Origin: CAYVTV01 sp964526475
Lineage (GTDB): Bacteria; Bacteroidota; Bacteroidia; Bacteroidales; GCA-2748055
Direction: 5' to 3'
NCBI GenBank assembly: GCA_964526475.1
Contig: CAZGKF010000017.1
Coordinates: forward strand, 1-50,936
DNA: 50,936 bases
The notes beneath the pieces are model-generated. The model saw only the letters and a program-made list of their open reading frames with translations. It did no database searches and was not told the origin of the DNA. Each line of letters opens with the position of its first letter. Position 1 is the stretch's first letter. Below are positions 35,105-43,999 of the stretch, one piece after another. Position numbers and translations under genes: made by a program.

Positions 35105-36343
35105 TTAGAAACTGTCAAACTTACACATCTCCTGCCTATCCTTCACTTCAAGCTGTGATCTGTATCTATCAAGAATAATTGCCGACTTGTTTCCGGTTAT
35201 CCTTAATATTGTTTCTTCGCTTACCCCAAGATCAAGTGCTGTCATTAAAAACGTATGCTTTGCAATACCAACACTTATAACCTTATGTAAAGGAACATTT
35301 AAGCCTTCCTTGTTTTTATTTCCCTTATAATATACCAACCTCTGTATGTCAGACTTTAATGCTATTAACCTGATATACTTATTAATAGTAATAATTGAAA
35401 AAGCGGGGAAAAAATTATCTCCTCTGAAATATTTATTCTTATATTTCAGAACTATCTCATAAGCATATCGGTTAAAAGGAACTATCTTCCCATTATTTGC
35501 CCCCTTAATTCGTACCCTTTCCCCGTTAATATCGTCTTTTTTTATCCTGCCTACTACACTATAATTTAAGCCTGTGAAGCACATAAAACAAAATATATCA
35601 CGAATATGTCCCTCCCTCTTTGGTAAACCTCTTATGTTAAATATTTGGAACAACTCATCTCTTTTCAGAAATATTATTTCCCTTGTATTGTCAGCTTCCA
35701 ATATGGATGCGGGTTTTAACTCTCTTATAGCCGGATTATAATAATATTTTTTGCTTATTGCCCAATACAGAAACCATTTAATAATGTTCAGATATCCTAA
35801 TGAAGTGGATAAAGCATACCCTGAATTCACAATAAAATGATTTTCTATCTTTCTAAAATCATTTAAATCAAAAGAATAAAGATGTAAACTGTTCTCAGGC
35901 AATAAACTATATTCCCGAAGTAAATGATAAAGAGTACGAACTTTTTTATAGGTGCTCTTTTCCCATTTACGCCTATTCCCGGATAAAAATTCAATGAAAG
36001 CGTCGAAGAAATCATGAAAAGCAAAAGGTCTGAGCATTTTTATCTTCTCACGTAACGCCAAAGGAGCCGGTATAGCATTTCCTTTCGATAGGGAAAGAAA
36101 TGATTGATGGCTTATTTCCCTTATCTTTTTCAAATAATCATTCAAAACTTTTGAATCAGGGTGCATGTCAATTACACTTTGATTTTCACTGTCCCAATAC
36201 ATAGGATCAATGTTTATTCCCAAATGCATTTTCATTCTTTTTCCGGAATATGAACAGGAAACCAGTAAATAACCGTCTGAAGAATTTTTCCCGTTGACCC
36301 TTCCTGAATGCACTTCCTGATATATATTTATTTTTATTTTCAT
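35105..36343 (-). CDS. Tyrosine recombinase-like protein with degenerate active site
   Basis: A 412-residue protein with the full Bacteroidetes integrase layout: arm-binding domain (about 1-95), SAM-like core-binding domain (about 105-205), and catalytic domain (about 220-405). Yet the catalytic set is mostly lost. The first Arg of the usual TGLR motif is Asn (N260 in CFTGLNYSVV). The HxxR motif reads GIAK (G359 and K362). The following His/Trp of TGH is Asn (N385). Only the nucleophile-position Tyr (Y394 in LDRY) and perhaps a Lys (K280) remain. The reading frame is long and uninterrupted, so it is not an ordinary decaying pseudogene. It may be a domesticated DNA-binding protein. A TATATTTG box (36357-36364) could serve as its promoter. 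Confidence 0.75.
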   Translation of the reverse strand: MKIKINIYQEVHSGRVNGKNSSDGYLLVSCSYSGKRMKMHLGINIDPMYWDSENQSVIDMHPDSKVLNDYLKKIREISHQSFLSLSKGNAIPAPLALREKIKMLRPFAFHDFFDAFIEFLSGNRRKWEKSTYKKVRTLYHLLREYSLLPENSLHLYSFDLNDFRKIENHFIVNSGYALSTSLGYLNIIKWFLYWAISKKYYYNPAIRELKPASILEADNTREIIFLKRDELFQIFNIRGLPKREGHIRDIFCFMCFTGLNYSVVGRIKKDDINGERVRIKGANNGKIVPFNRYAYEIVLKYKNKYFRGDNFFPAFSIITINKYIRLIALKSDIQRLVYYKGNKNKEGLNVPLHKVISVGIAKHTFLMTALDLGVSEETILRITGNKSAIILDRYRSQLEVKDRQEMCKFDSF

Positions 36344-36651
36344 ACATTATTTCATACAAATATATATATTTATTTTATTTATTATACTATTCTTTAATAT
36401 TTTATATCATTCATTGATATATTTTGTGGTTTATTTTATTCTACTTTATTATATATATATAGAGTAAAAATGATATTTGGCCAGACTTCTTAATTAATGG
36501 AAAATTGATCCTGCTAAGACTGAATACACTTTATTTATATCAATGAAAAACAGAATATATTAGATAAACGGATATATTTATACCGACATTAAGAGCCTGG
36601 ATTTTCAGTAATATAGATTCTATATGAACTCCTAAAACTAAATCCCTACCG
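36344..36651. other. Very AT-rich intergenic region between recombinase-like gene and mnmD
   Basis: 308 bases with no supportable gene. The left part (about 36345-36470) is extremely AT-rich, with long runs of alternating TA. It contains a TAnnTTTG-type box (36357-36364, leftward) about 15 bases before the recombinase-like start. No attachment-site repeat was found, and mnmD on the right is intact. Confidence 0.6.
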
Positions 36652-37320
36652 ATGAAATTATCATTAACAGTTACAAGTGATGGATCTCATACCTACAAAG
36701 CCGGGGAATACAAAGATCTCTATCACTCAATACATGGAGCTATCCAGGAATCTCAATATATCTATATAGAAAACGGAATAAAGGAATGCAGAAAGAAAAT
36801 TATGAATGTTTTTGAAATGGGTTTTGGCACCGGATTAAATGCATTTCTTACTCTTATCTATGGTCTGCGAAATAAAAACCTTTTAATTTCCTATACTTCT
36901 ATTGAGCTGTATCCACTCAATAAAAAACAGGTAAAATGTCTCAATTATCCAGATTACTTTTCTAAGGATGCGGCGAAATATTTCATGTTATTACATGAGG
37001 CTGATTGGGGCAGATCGGTCAGAATCCTGGAAAATTTCACGATAAATAAAATTAAAGCAGATATGAGCAGTTATATTTTTGACAAAAATTATGATGTAGT
37101 ATATTTCGACGCATTTTGTCCTGCTGCTCAGCCGGAATTATGGAAAGAGGATATTTTCAGAAAGATATTCCGGAATATGAATTCCGTTGGGATATTGATA
37201 ACTTATTCTGCCAATGGAAAAGTACGCAGGGATATGGCATCTGCAGGTTTTATTGTGAATAAACTAAAAGGGCCTCCCGGGAAAAAACATATTCTGCAAG
37301 CTTTAAAAAAAGTTAAATAA
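36652..37320 (+). CDS. mnmD: tRNA (5-methylaminomethyl-2-thiouridylate) methyltransferase MnmD
   Basis: A stand-alone form of the methyltransferase half of MnmC, finishing the mnm5s2U34 modification of tRNA wobble uridine. The 222 residues contain the SAM motif FEMGFGTGLNAFLTL (about 53-67), SIELYPLN and the family signature VVYFDAFCPAAQPELW (about 147-162), then ILITYSANGKVRRDMASAGF and a C-terminal PGKKHILQA. The FAD oxidase domain of MnmC is absent, as usual in Bacteroidetes. There is no operon partner; FKBP follows after 72 bases with its own promoter. Confidence 0.9.
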   Translation: MKLSLTVTSDGSHTYKAGEYKDLYHSIHGAIQESQYIYIENGIKECRKKIMNVFEMGFGTGLNAFLTLIYGLRNKNLLISYTSIELYPLNKKQVKCLNYPDYFSKDAAKYFMLLHEADWGRSVRILENFTINKIKADMSSYIFDKNYDVVYFDAFCPAAQPELWKEDIFRKIFRNMNSVGILITYSANGKVRRDMASAGFIVNKLKGPPGKKHILQALKKVK

Positions 37321-37345
37321 ATATTCTCATTCCATTAAATAATAT

Positions 37346-37353
37346 TACCTTCG
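37346..37353 (+). promoter_or_regulatory. -7 element of the FKBP promoter
   Basis: TACCTTCG matches the Bacteroidetes -7 consensus TAnnTTTG at seven of eight positions and lies 39 bases before the FKBP ATG, predicting a leader of about 33 bases. A good -33 element is not visible, so the call is tentative. Confidence 0.45.
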
Positions 37354-37392
37354 CAGCATTATAAAACAAAAAAATTATAAAAATTTAAACAC

Positions 37393-38145
37393 ATGAAAAA
37401 AATTACTGTTACTCTTATTATAGCCGGAGTAGTTTTACTTGCTGCGGGTTTTCTTATGGGAAATTTTATCCCTGTAGTCAATTCATCAGCAGGTTCAATG
37501 AAATTAGAAACTGAAATTGATTCTTTTGCCTATGCTTATGGTATGGAAATGGGAAATTTTATGGCAAATAGCATGGAACAGATCAGTATTAAAGAGGATT
37601 TTCCTATTAAAACTTTCCTGAGTGCCGCCAAAAACAGTTTCGATAAGAAAGATATGGAAATGGAAACCTGGATGTCAAACGCAATAATCGAAGCTTACTA
37701 CACGAAAAAAAATGAGGAAAAACAACTGGTTATGACAGAACAGGGAAAGGCAAATATTGCTATTGGTAAAGCATTCCTTGAAGAAAATAAAAATAAAGAA
37801 GGAGTTATTACAACGGAATCAGGACTTCAATATACTGTTATTGAAGAAGGTGCCGGTGAATCTCCAAAAGATGAAGACCAGGTGGTTGTTCATTACCACG
37901 GGACACTCATAGACAGTACCGTTTTCGACAGCAGTGTTGACAGGGGAGAGCCTGTAACTTTCGCCGTTAACCAGGTAATACCCGGGTGGACAGAAGCACT
38001 GAAACTTATGAAGCCAGGATCCAAATACAAATTGTTCATACCATCAGAACTTGCCTATGGTGAAAGAGCAGCAGGAGAAAAAATCGCTCCTAATTCTGTT
38101 CTCATCTTTGACGTTGAACTTATTGAAATAAAACCAACTCCATAA
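37393..38145 (+). CDS. FKBP-type peptidyl-prolyl isomerase (FklB/Mip type)
   Basis: A prolyl isomerase of the envelope. The 250 residues start with a transmembrane or signal-anchor segment (about 5-27), a helical dimerisation domain with YAYGMEMGNFMANSM (about 45-140) and a C-terminal FKBP domain (about 150-250) with VHYHGTLIDSTVFDSS, NQVIPGWTEALKLMKPGSKYKLFIPSELAYG and LIFDVELIEI. The lack of a lipobox Cys and the hydrophobic anchor suggest a periplasmic protein tethered in the inner membrane. It is followed by a perfect terminator hairpin. Confidence 0.95.
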   Translation: MKKITVTLIIAGVVLLAAGFLMGNFIPVVNSSAGSMKLETEIDSFAYAYGMEMGNFMANSMEQISIKEDFPIKTFLSAAKNSFDKKDMEMETWMSNAIIEAYYTKKNEEKQLVMTEQGKANIAIGKAFLEENKNKEGVITTESGLQYTVIEEGAGESPKDEDQVVVHYHGTLIDSTVFDSSVDRGEPVTFAVNQVIPGWTEALKLMKPGSKYKLFIPSELAYGERAAGEKIAPNSVLIFDVELIEIKPTP

Positions 38146-38194
38146 TTATTGCATCAGAAATAGCAGTTTTTAGAAGAAATCTGACATTAAACAG

Positions 38195-38228
38195 AAAAAG
38201 GTTAGAGAAATATTTCTCTAACCTTTTT
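38195..38228 (+). terminator. Perfect bidirectional terminator after FKBP
   Basis: aaaaaggttagagaaa (38195-38210) and its exact complement 38213-38228 form a 16-base stem with a two-base loop, with A and T runs at the two ends. The stem is AU-rich. It separates the FKBP gene from the DUF3127 gene 31 bases further on. Confidence 0.85.
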
Positions 38229-38259
38229 CATTCTAAGGATAACTATTAAATAAAAAGAA

Positions 38260-38661
38260 ATGAGTTTTGAAGTTACAGGGATTCTTACTGAAAAATTTTC
38301 CACTGTTGATGTAAGTGGAAAATTTAAAAAAAGAGAATTTATTATTTCCAGAACTGAAAATTCAAATGGTTTTGAATTTACCGATTATATTAAATTTCAA
38401 CTTACCCAGGACCGTACAGGCTTAATTGAACCTTATTCTACAGGAGATTTGCTGAAAGTAAGTTTTAATATCCGTGGAAGAAAATGGGAAAATGCCGGTA
38501 AGACAACATTTTTCACAAATCTGGAAGCCTGGAAAATTGAAAAAAAATCCCTGGAAAATGATTCCGAACCCGGGAATACTTTCCCTTCTGAATCAATACC
38601 ATTACCAGGTGAAGATGATCTCTCAACCCCTTCTGAAAACATTGAAGACCTTCCATTCTGA
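38260..38661 (+). CDS. DUF3127 OB-fold protein, SSB-like
   Basis: A 133-residue protein. The N-terminal 95 residues have an OB-fold-like strand pattern (VTGILTEKFSTVDVSGKFKKREFII, YIKFQLTQDRTGLI, LLKVSFNIRGRKWE, TTFFTNLEAWKIE), as in the Bacteroidetes family DUF3127. A disordered acidic tail (about 100-133) ends in EDLPF. This tip closely resembles the C-terminus of single-stranded-DNA-binding protein (DDDIPF), which recruits repair enzymes. It is probably an accessory ssDNA-binding protein. It stands alone between a terminator and the convergent histidine-kinase gene. Confidence 0.85.
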   Translation: MSFEVTGILTEKFSTVDVSGKFKKREFIISRTENSNGFEFTDYIKFQLTQDRTGLIEPYSTGDLLKVSFNIRGRKWENAGKTTFFTNLEAWKIEKKSLENDSEPGNTFPSESIPLPGEDDLSTPSENIEDLPF

Positions 38662-38850
38662 TAAGGTGAAAAAATTCCCGTATCCTTGTAACCATTTTTT
38701 TCAAAGAACTAAAATAAAAGTTCGAATTTTACTCTGTAGTATCTTAAAATATTGAAACAATTAACCCCTTAATTACAGCAATATTTGAAATAATTTTACA
38801 ACTAACTAAATAAAAGAACGATTTGAATTCCCAAAAATTCAGATATATAC

Positions 38851-39705
38851 TTATACCAGGATGCTATTCACTGCTTTTTTCATCTGTATTAAATGTTCTT
38901 CATCAGCCGCAGTATACTGAATAGTAAAATTGAAAGTTGATCCTCTTACTATATTTTTTTCTGCCCATATTTCTCCACCAAGAATATTAATAATTCCTTT
39001 AGCAAGAGAAAGTCCTAATCCCACTCCTTCGGTACTACCATAATCCTCATCAAGTTTCTCAAATTTATCAAAAATAGCATACGCTTTTTCCACACTAATA
39101 CCCTTACCACTATCCTTAACATAGAACTGAATATGTTTTTCATCCTTCAGAAAATACCCAAACTCAATTATACCTTTCTTTGTGAACTTAAAGGCATTAC
39201 TAAGTAGTGAAAAAAGGACCTGTGTCAGCCTGTAAGGATCAGTGAATATGGGAGTAGTAATCAAGGTTTTATCCTTGTTAAGCAATAAAACAATATTATC
39301 CTTGCCAACTTTATGTTTATCAATATTAAAATAGTAATAGACCTGTTGCATAAGGTTTTCAAGATAGCAGTATTCTTTATGTATGTGCAATTCATTAACT
39401 TGTAATAGAGAAACGTCAATCATGGCATCTACAATATTCAGTAGATTATTACTGTTCTGATTTATGTGTTCCATGTATTCTTCACGCTTATCATGAGGAA
39501 TATTCTTATCTATCAGCAAATTGGAAAACCCAAGAATAGCATTCATAGGTGTACGCAATTCATGGGAGATATTACCTAAAAATCTGCTTTTTAGTTTTTC
39601 AATCTTCTCCTTATCATCTTCCAGCTTCTTTTCCAACTCACGTATTTTGTTCTCCAGTTCAAACACGTAATTGTGAAGCTCCTTGTATGTCGGATTTACT
39701 TTCAT
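38851..39705 (-). CDS. Soluble sensor histidine kinase
   Basis: A 284-residue kinase without transmembrane or recognised sensor domain. An N-terminal coiled coil (about 8-42) leads into the HisKA domain with the phospho-acceptor His in FLGNISHELRTPMNAILGF (about 43-61), then a HATPase domain: N-box LLSNAFKFTKKG, G1 VKDSGKGIS, G2 GVGLGLSLAKGI. All catalytic boxes are intact. It lies 24 bases after the anti-sigma-like gene on the same strand, so the two probably share an operon. No response regulator is in the window, so the phosphate acceptor is unknown. Confidence 0.9.
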   Translation of the reverse strand: MKVNPTYKELHNYVFELENKIRELEKKLEDDKEKIEKLKSRFLGNISHELRTPMNAILGFSNLLIDKNIPHDKREEYMEHINQNSNNLLNIVDAMIDVSLLQVNELHIHKEYCYLENLMQQVYYYFNIDKHKVGKDNIVLLLNKDKTLITTPIFTDPYRLTQVLFSLLSNAFKFTKKGIIEFGYFLKDEKHIQFYVKDSGKGISVEKAYAIFDKFEKLDEDYGSTEGVGLGLSLAKGIINILGGEIWAEKNIVRGSTFNFTIQYTAADEEHLIQMKKAVNSILV

Positions 39706-39729
39706 ACCAGAGCACTTTAATAATTTACC

Positions 39730-40467
39730 CTACTTAAGTCTTTTTAGAATTTTCCTTGCTTTCTCACTGTAAAATCCTTTCTTCCCGGCAATATCCGCAA
39801 ATTGTCTGATTGCCTTTTCACGTCTGTCTGTCATGAGGTAACAAAATCCCATATACCATTCTGCCTGTTCAATAAATAAATTATCATTTTGGTCAATGAT
39901 CTTTTTAAGGGATCCTTCAGCATGCTTATATTCCTTTATTTCTATGTATGAAATCCCGGCATAAAGTTGTGTTGACAACATTCCGGGATCATACTCCAAA
40001 ACTTTTTCGAAAAGAATAACAGCTTCCCTGTACTCTTTGTTTTCATATTTATCCAGTGCCTCCTGTAGAGTCAAATCCAGATTTATATCAGCAGAACGAT
40101 GAACCATGGTTACATCATACGCTGTCAGAAACTTATCCGGAAAATTGCTTTCCTTTATAAGACTGAATAAACCAATACCTAATAATAAGGCAACTGAAGC
40201 AGCTGTAACGGCATAACGTACAGTACGTCTGAGCGGTCGTGAAGAATTTTTCTTCAGTTCCTGCATTGCAGGTTCATGGAGCGAATTAAGCCGGGCCCTG
40301 ATATCCATAACTTCATGATCTGCAATAGATTCAAAAACTTCCTTATATAGATTCAACTCCATCTGCAAATCATAATCCTTCAGCAGGTCCTCTTCAAACC
40401 TGGCAGAACTTATTGTGTCAAGCTCACCATCCAGGTATTTTGTAATTAGATGCCTGTTCTTGTCCAT
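39730..40467 (-). CDS. Anti-sigma-factor-like membrane protein with periplasmic TPRs
   Basis: A 245-residue protein. The N-terminal cytoplasmic domain (about 1-75), with ITKYLDGELDTISSARFEEDLL, has the helical form of anti-sigma factors, though without the zinc-binding HxxxCxxC. One transmembrane helix lies at about 84-106. The C-terminal periplasmic part (about 130-245) has TPR-like pairs: TLQEALDKYENKEYREAVILFEKVLEYDPG and YAGISYIEIKEYKHAEGSL. This is the architecture expected of a protein that senses something outside and holds a sigma factor inside. An ECF sigma gene lies 3.5 kb to the right. Pairing with that sigma factor is inference. Confidence 0.7.
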   Translation of the reverse strand: MDKNRHLITKYLDGELDTISSARFEEDLLKDYDLQMELNLYKEVFESIADHEVMDIRARLNSLHEPAMQELKKNSSRPLRRTVRYAVTAASVALLLGIGLFSLIKESNFPDKFLTAYDVTMVHRSADINLDLTLQEALDKYENKEYREAVILFEKVLEYDPGMLSTQLYAGISYIEIKEYKHAEGSLKKIIDQNDNLFIEQAEWYMGFCYLMTDRREKAIRQFADIAGKKGFYSEKARKILKRLK

Positions 40468-40989
40468 TTTTTTATATAATTATATTAAACAAAATTTTTC
40501 TTTCAGAATAAATTGCATTCCTAACTTACCGGATCCATTATGTCTCCGTTAAGACTTGTCAAAATTTCCGTTCTGCACACAAATCCCCGTTAAAGGATAA
40601 AAAAGCAACAAACACATTCGGTTATCCCTTGTGCTACTAATTACATGAATAACACATTCTGCTATCACTTATGTCACTGACTACAAGAATAATATTATTC
40701 CCTTAATTACTTAAGCTCTATGTTTCTTTCCACCTATGATTACAGTTTACCAACAAAACACACAGAATAAACATATATTCACAAATGAACAGAAACCTTT
40801 CCCTTTCAGCCTAAGGATATAATCACTTCCAAAAAGTAAAATAACTTCGGTTGATAACAATTTACCTGGAACGCATCCTGTTTTTAAGCCATTCCGGGCA
40901 TAACTGCCTTGAGGATAATGAGGATTCCTATGTATTTTTATACTTAACTGACTACCTTTACAGGAATCAGAAATTGTATTTTATTAAAA
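40468..40989. other. 522-base gap between anti-sigma-like and small peptide genes
   Basis: Long for this compact genome. It contains the tandem duplication 40611-40690. Leftward genes on both sides mean it must hold the anti-sigma promoter and the 3' end of the peptide transcript. I found no terminator with a T run and no further coding stretch. It could hide a small RNA, which cannot be judged from sequence alone. Confidence 0.5.
40611..40690. repeat. Degenerate 40-base tandem duplication
   Basis: Unit 1 (40611-40650) and unit 2 (40651-40690) both begin aacacattc and are identical at about 31 of 40 positions. There is no reading frame across them on either strand. They may be paired binding sites or an old duplication. 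Confidence 0.6.
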
Positions 40990-41148
40990 TTATGGTTGTT
41001 CATCATCATCTATCCAAGGAAAAATATCAGTAGGATCAGGAGGAATAGGATCTCCGCCTCCTCTTACATAATTCATTTTTTCATTTGAAACAGCATAAGA
41101 ACTGAAAGCATTCAGCAAATTCTCATTAGTAAGATTCAATGTTTTCAT
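40990..41148 (-). CDS. Small peptide with double-glycine-type leader (RiPP/bacteriocin precursor-like)
   Basis: A 52-residue ORF below common size cut-offs. The N-terminal 29 residues (MKTLNLTNENLLNAFSSYAV..., then NEKMNYVR) look like a Bacteroidetes GG leader, with conserved-type Leu and Met positions. GGG follows at 30-32. The remaining 20 residues are acidic and Pro-rich: DPIPPDPTDIFPWIDDDEQP. In the phylum such precursors are cut after the glycines by a C39-peptidase ABC transporter and exported with a HlyD-type protein. No modification enzyme is adjacent. It is divergent from the CHAT gene across about 194 bases. Codon use and ATG look genuine. Without homologues in hand, coding status is good but not certain. 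Confidence 0.7.
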   Translation of the reverse strand: MKTLNLTNENLLNAFSSYAVSNEKMNYVRGGGDPIPPDPTDIFPWIDDDEQP

Positions 41149-41286
41149 TTTTCTGAATTTTTGGGGTTAAAATGATTTATACTACACTCCTTTATTCCAA
41201 AAAAGACCAAAATCTTACCCAAAAAAAACAACTTTTTTTCAAAAAAATCATATTCGATTGATTATATGACATATACAAAGGCAGGT

Positions 41287-41322
41287 TTTTGACTGAATTT
41301 TCAAAAAGAATTTTAATCTTTG
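41287..41322 (+). promoter_or_regulatory. Candidate promoter of the CHAT gene
   Basis: TTTTG (41287-41291) and TAATCTTTG (41314-41322) lie 22 bases apart, similar to TTTG / TAnnTTTG but with one extra base inside the -7 element. It would start transcription about 14 bases before the chosen ATG at 41343. Confidence 0.4.
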
Positions 41323-41342
41323 ATCAGAAATACTATTCCGTG

Positions 41343-43996
41343 ATGAATAAATTCGGGTATTTTCTTTATACAATTCCTTTTTTGCTTCTGCTCCCCGGTT
41401 CAGAATGCCGTGCTTCCGGAATTACTCCAAACCGGTACGATTCCCTTATAGTGTCAGTAAACCAGAAGGCAAGGGATTACTTTATGCAGGGAGATTTTGA
41501 GGAATCAANNNNNNNNNNNNNNNNNNNNNNNNNNNNNNNNNNNNNNNNNNNNNNNNNNNNNNNNNNNNNNNNNNNNNNNNNNNNNNNNNNNNNNNNNNNN
41601 NNNNNNNNGACTTTGAAAAAGCGGAACAATATAACCAATATGCCATTAGTTTTTTTGATCGGTTTGGGCACAGAAAGGATGCATATAGTATAAACTATTT
41701 ACAGGGGATAATATACAGCAATATGGGGGACCACCTGCGCGCCAGGAAACACTGGCTTGAAGCTGCCGGTCAGACCGAAAACAAATACATGATATACAAT
41801 GCGCTTGCATTGAATTACATTACCACCGGAGAGATTGGAGAGGCTGAAAGGTATTACCTGAAAATCATTGATCTTCCAGATCTGAATGAAAGTTTGTTGT
41901 ACAGGTTATATCTGAACTATGGTATTTTCCTCTACGAACAGCATAAGAACAAAGAAAAGGCACTTTTTTATTACGAAAAAGCTCTTGAAATTTTGCGTGA
42001 ATATCATCCGCAGAATACCCATTTATTTTCATTTATTTATCACAACTACGGGGAATTGTATTATTCCGAAAACGAACTTTTTAAAGCTCTGGAATTTTTT
42101 CAGCAATCGATAATTTTGAGCAGTAAAGATTTTACACAAACAGATTTTTTCAGTAATCCGGAAACCGGGAATATAGTGAACCTTTCGAGGGCCTACATTT
42201 CATTTAAATATAAAGCAAAAGTTTTGTTTGATTATTATATGGAACATAAGGACATTCGCTTTCTGGAATCAAGTTTAGAGGTCTCAAACATTTGTTATGA
42301 GATAATCAACAAAATGCGATACCGGATTGTTTCAGAAGGCAGCCAGTTCAGTATATCCGAGAAAGAAAAGGATGTTTACAGGGACGGGATTACTACTGCA
42401 TATCTTTTACATGAAATAAGCGGGGATAAGACCTATCTAAATCAGGCATTCCAGATCAATGAGATGCGAAAAGCCTTTGTTTTGCTTGCAAAACTGAGAA
42501 ATCAGAAAGCAATGCTCTTCGGGAATATACCTAAGGAATTGCTTGAAAAAGAAAAAGATCTGAACCGTAAATTATCCTTTTATGAAGAGCAGATATTTTT
42601 AGAAGAACAAAAAAAAGACCAGGACGATAATAAAATACATATCTGGGAAGATCTTCTCGGGAAATTCAATATTGAGTATGATATTTTGCTAAGGACCTTT
42701 GAGAAGGAATACCCCGATTATTACGATCTTAAATACCGCACCGAATATATCAGTCCTCCGGAAATAAGACGCAAGTTGAAAAAGGATGAAGCCGTTATAG
42801 CCTACTCACTTACCGACAGTATGTTATATACTTTTGTCATAACAAAGGAAAATGTTACATTTTCCCGGCAAGGGAAAGGAGATATTGTTGAGAAGGAATG
42901 TAATGATTTTTATATGCTCTTAACCACCCAGAATTTCTCAAAAGATGTAAATGAAACCTATAATAAATATATAAAACAAGCCTATCTTTTGTATAATCTG
43001 CTTATTGAACCATTTGAAAATCAAATTGAAGGAAAAAACCTTATCATCGTGGCTGACGGAGCAGTATCTTATCTTCCTTTTGATGCACTTATTACACAGA
43101 AAGTTCCTCAGGGCGAGGTTGATTACCGTTCTCTTCCGTATTTTCTTTACCGTCATTCTGTCGCTATTTCTTATTCCTCAACTCTGCACTTCCAGAATGA
43201 AATCACTAAAAGAGCTTCCCGAAAATCAGTTCTGGCTTTTGCCCCTACATATGGTAATCTGAAGTTAAATTCAAAATCGGGAGATCATTTAAGTCAGAAT
43301 GAAAGGTACAATCTTATTGTACTTCCCGGTATAAGGGCCGAGGTAAGGAAGATCTCAAAACATGTAAGCACTGACATTTATATGGATTACAATGCTACTG
43401 AAAGTAATTTCAAAACATTATCTCCGGAATATGATATTCTTCATCTGGCCATGCATACCCTTCTGGATGATGCTAATCCTCTTTATTCTAAAATGGCATT
43501 TACACAATTATCTGACACTATAGAAGATGGATTTCTTCATGCCTTTGAGATTTATAACATGCAGTTAAATTCGAATCTGGCTGTTCTGAGTTCCTGTAGC
43601 AGTGGTTTTGGTAAATTACAGGAGGGGGAAGGTATGCAAAGCATTGCAAGAAGTTTTTCTTATGCGGGATGCCCCAGTATTCTTATGTCGCTGTGGGAAG
43701 TAGCTGACCAGGCAACTGTACAAATGATGGATTACTTTTACAAATACCTCAGTGAAGGCTATTCAAAGTCTGAGGCCCTACGATTATCTAAACTCAATTT
43801 TCTGGAAGGAGCCGATCATCTCCGTTCACATCCGTTTTTCTGGTCTTCCTTTATTATCCTGGGAAACACAAAACCCATCTATAAAACTTTCAGATATACT
43901 GATATATTCTGGGGTCTTTCGTTATTAGTTTTTGCTTTAATCATACTTTACATCAGAAAAAAAACAAAAAAATGCCCCGGATGGATTTACATGTAG
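41343..43996 (+). CDS. Secreted TPR-CHAT (caspase-like) protein with C-terminal membrane anchor, interrupted by an assembly gap
   Basis: The chosen ATG gives a signal peptide (MNKFGYFLYTIPFLLLLPGSE). TPR repeats follow on both sides of the N run (DFEKAEQYNQYAISFFDRF, EKALFYYEKALEILREY). After a charged coiled coil comes a CHAT domain with the catalytic His in ILHLAMHTLLDD (codon 43454-43456) and Cys in AVLSSCSSGFG (codon 43595-43597), plus GEGMQSIARSFSYAGCPSILMSLWEVAD. A transmembrane helix with a basic tail (FWGLSLLVFALIILYIRKKTKK) closes the protein. Both catalytic residues are present, so it is probably an active protease facing the periplasm. At least 850 residues. The coding frames before and after the gap differ if the gap is taken as exactly 100 bases, so its true length is unknown. 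Confidence 0.85.
41509..41608. other. Assembly gap of 100 Ns
   Basis: Exactly 100 Ns, the conventional placeholder for a gap of unknown length. It lies inside the TPR part of the CHAT gene. The coding frame upstream (position modulo 3 of 0) and downstream (modulo 3 of 2) agree only if the real gap is not 100 bases. The repetitive TPR DNA may have blocked assembly. Confidence 0.99.
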
Positions 43997-43999
43997 TTG

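Noticed and set aside
40851..41033. + strand ORF of 60 codons overlapping the small peptide gene
   Set aside because: It runs antisense into the GG peptide gene, which has a far better start, composition and motif.
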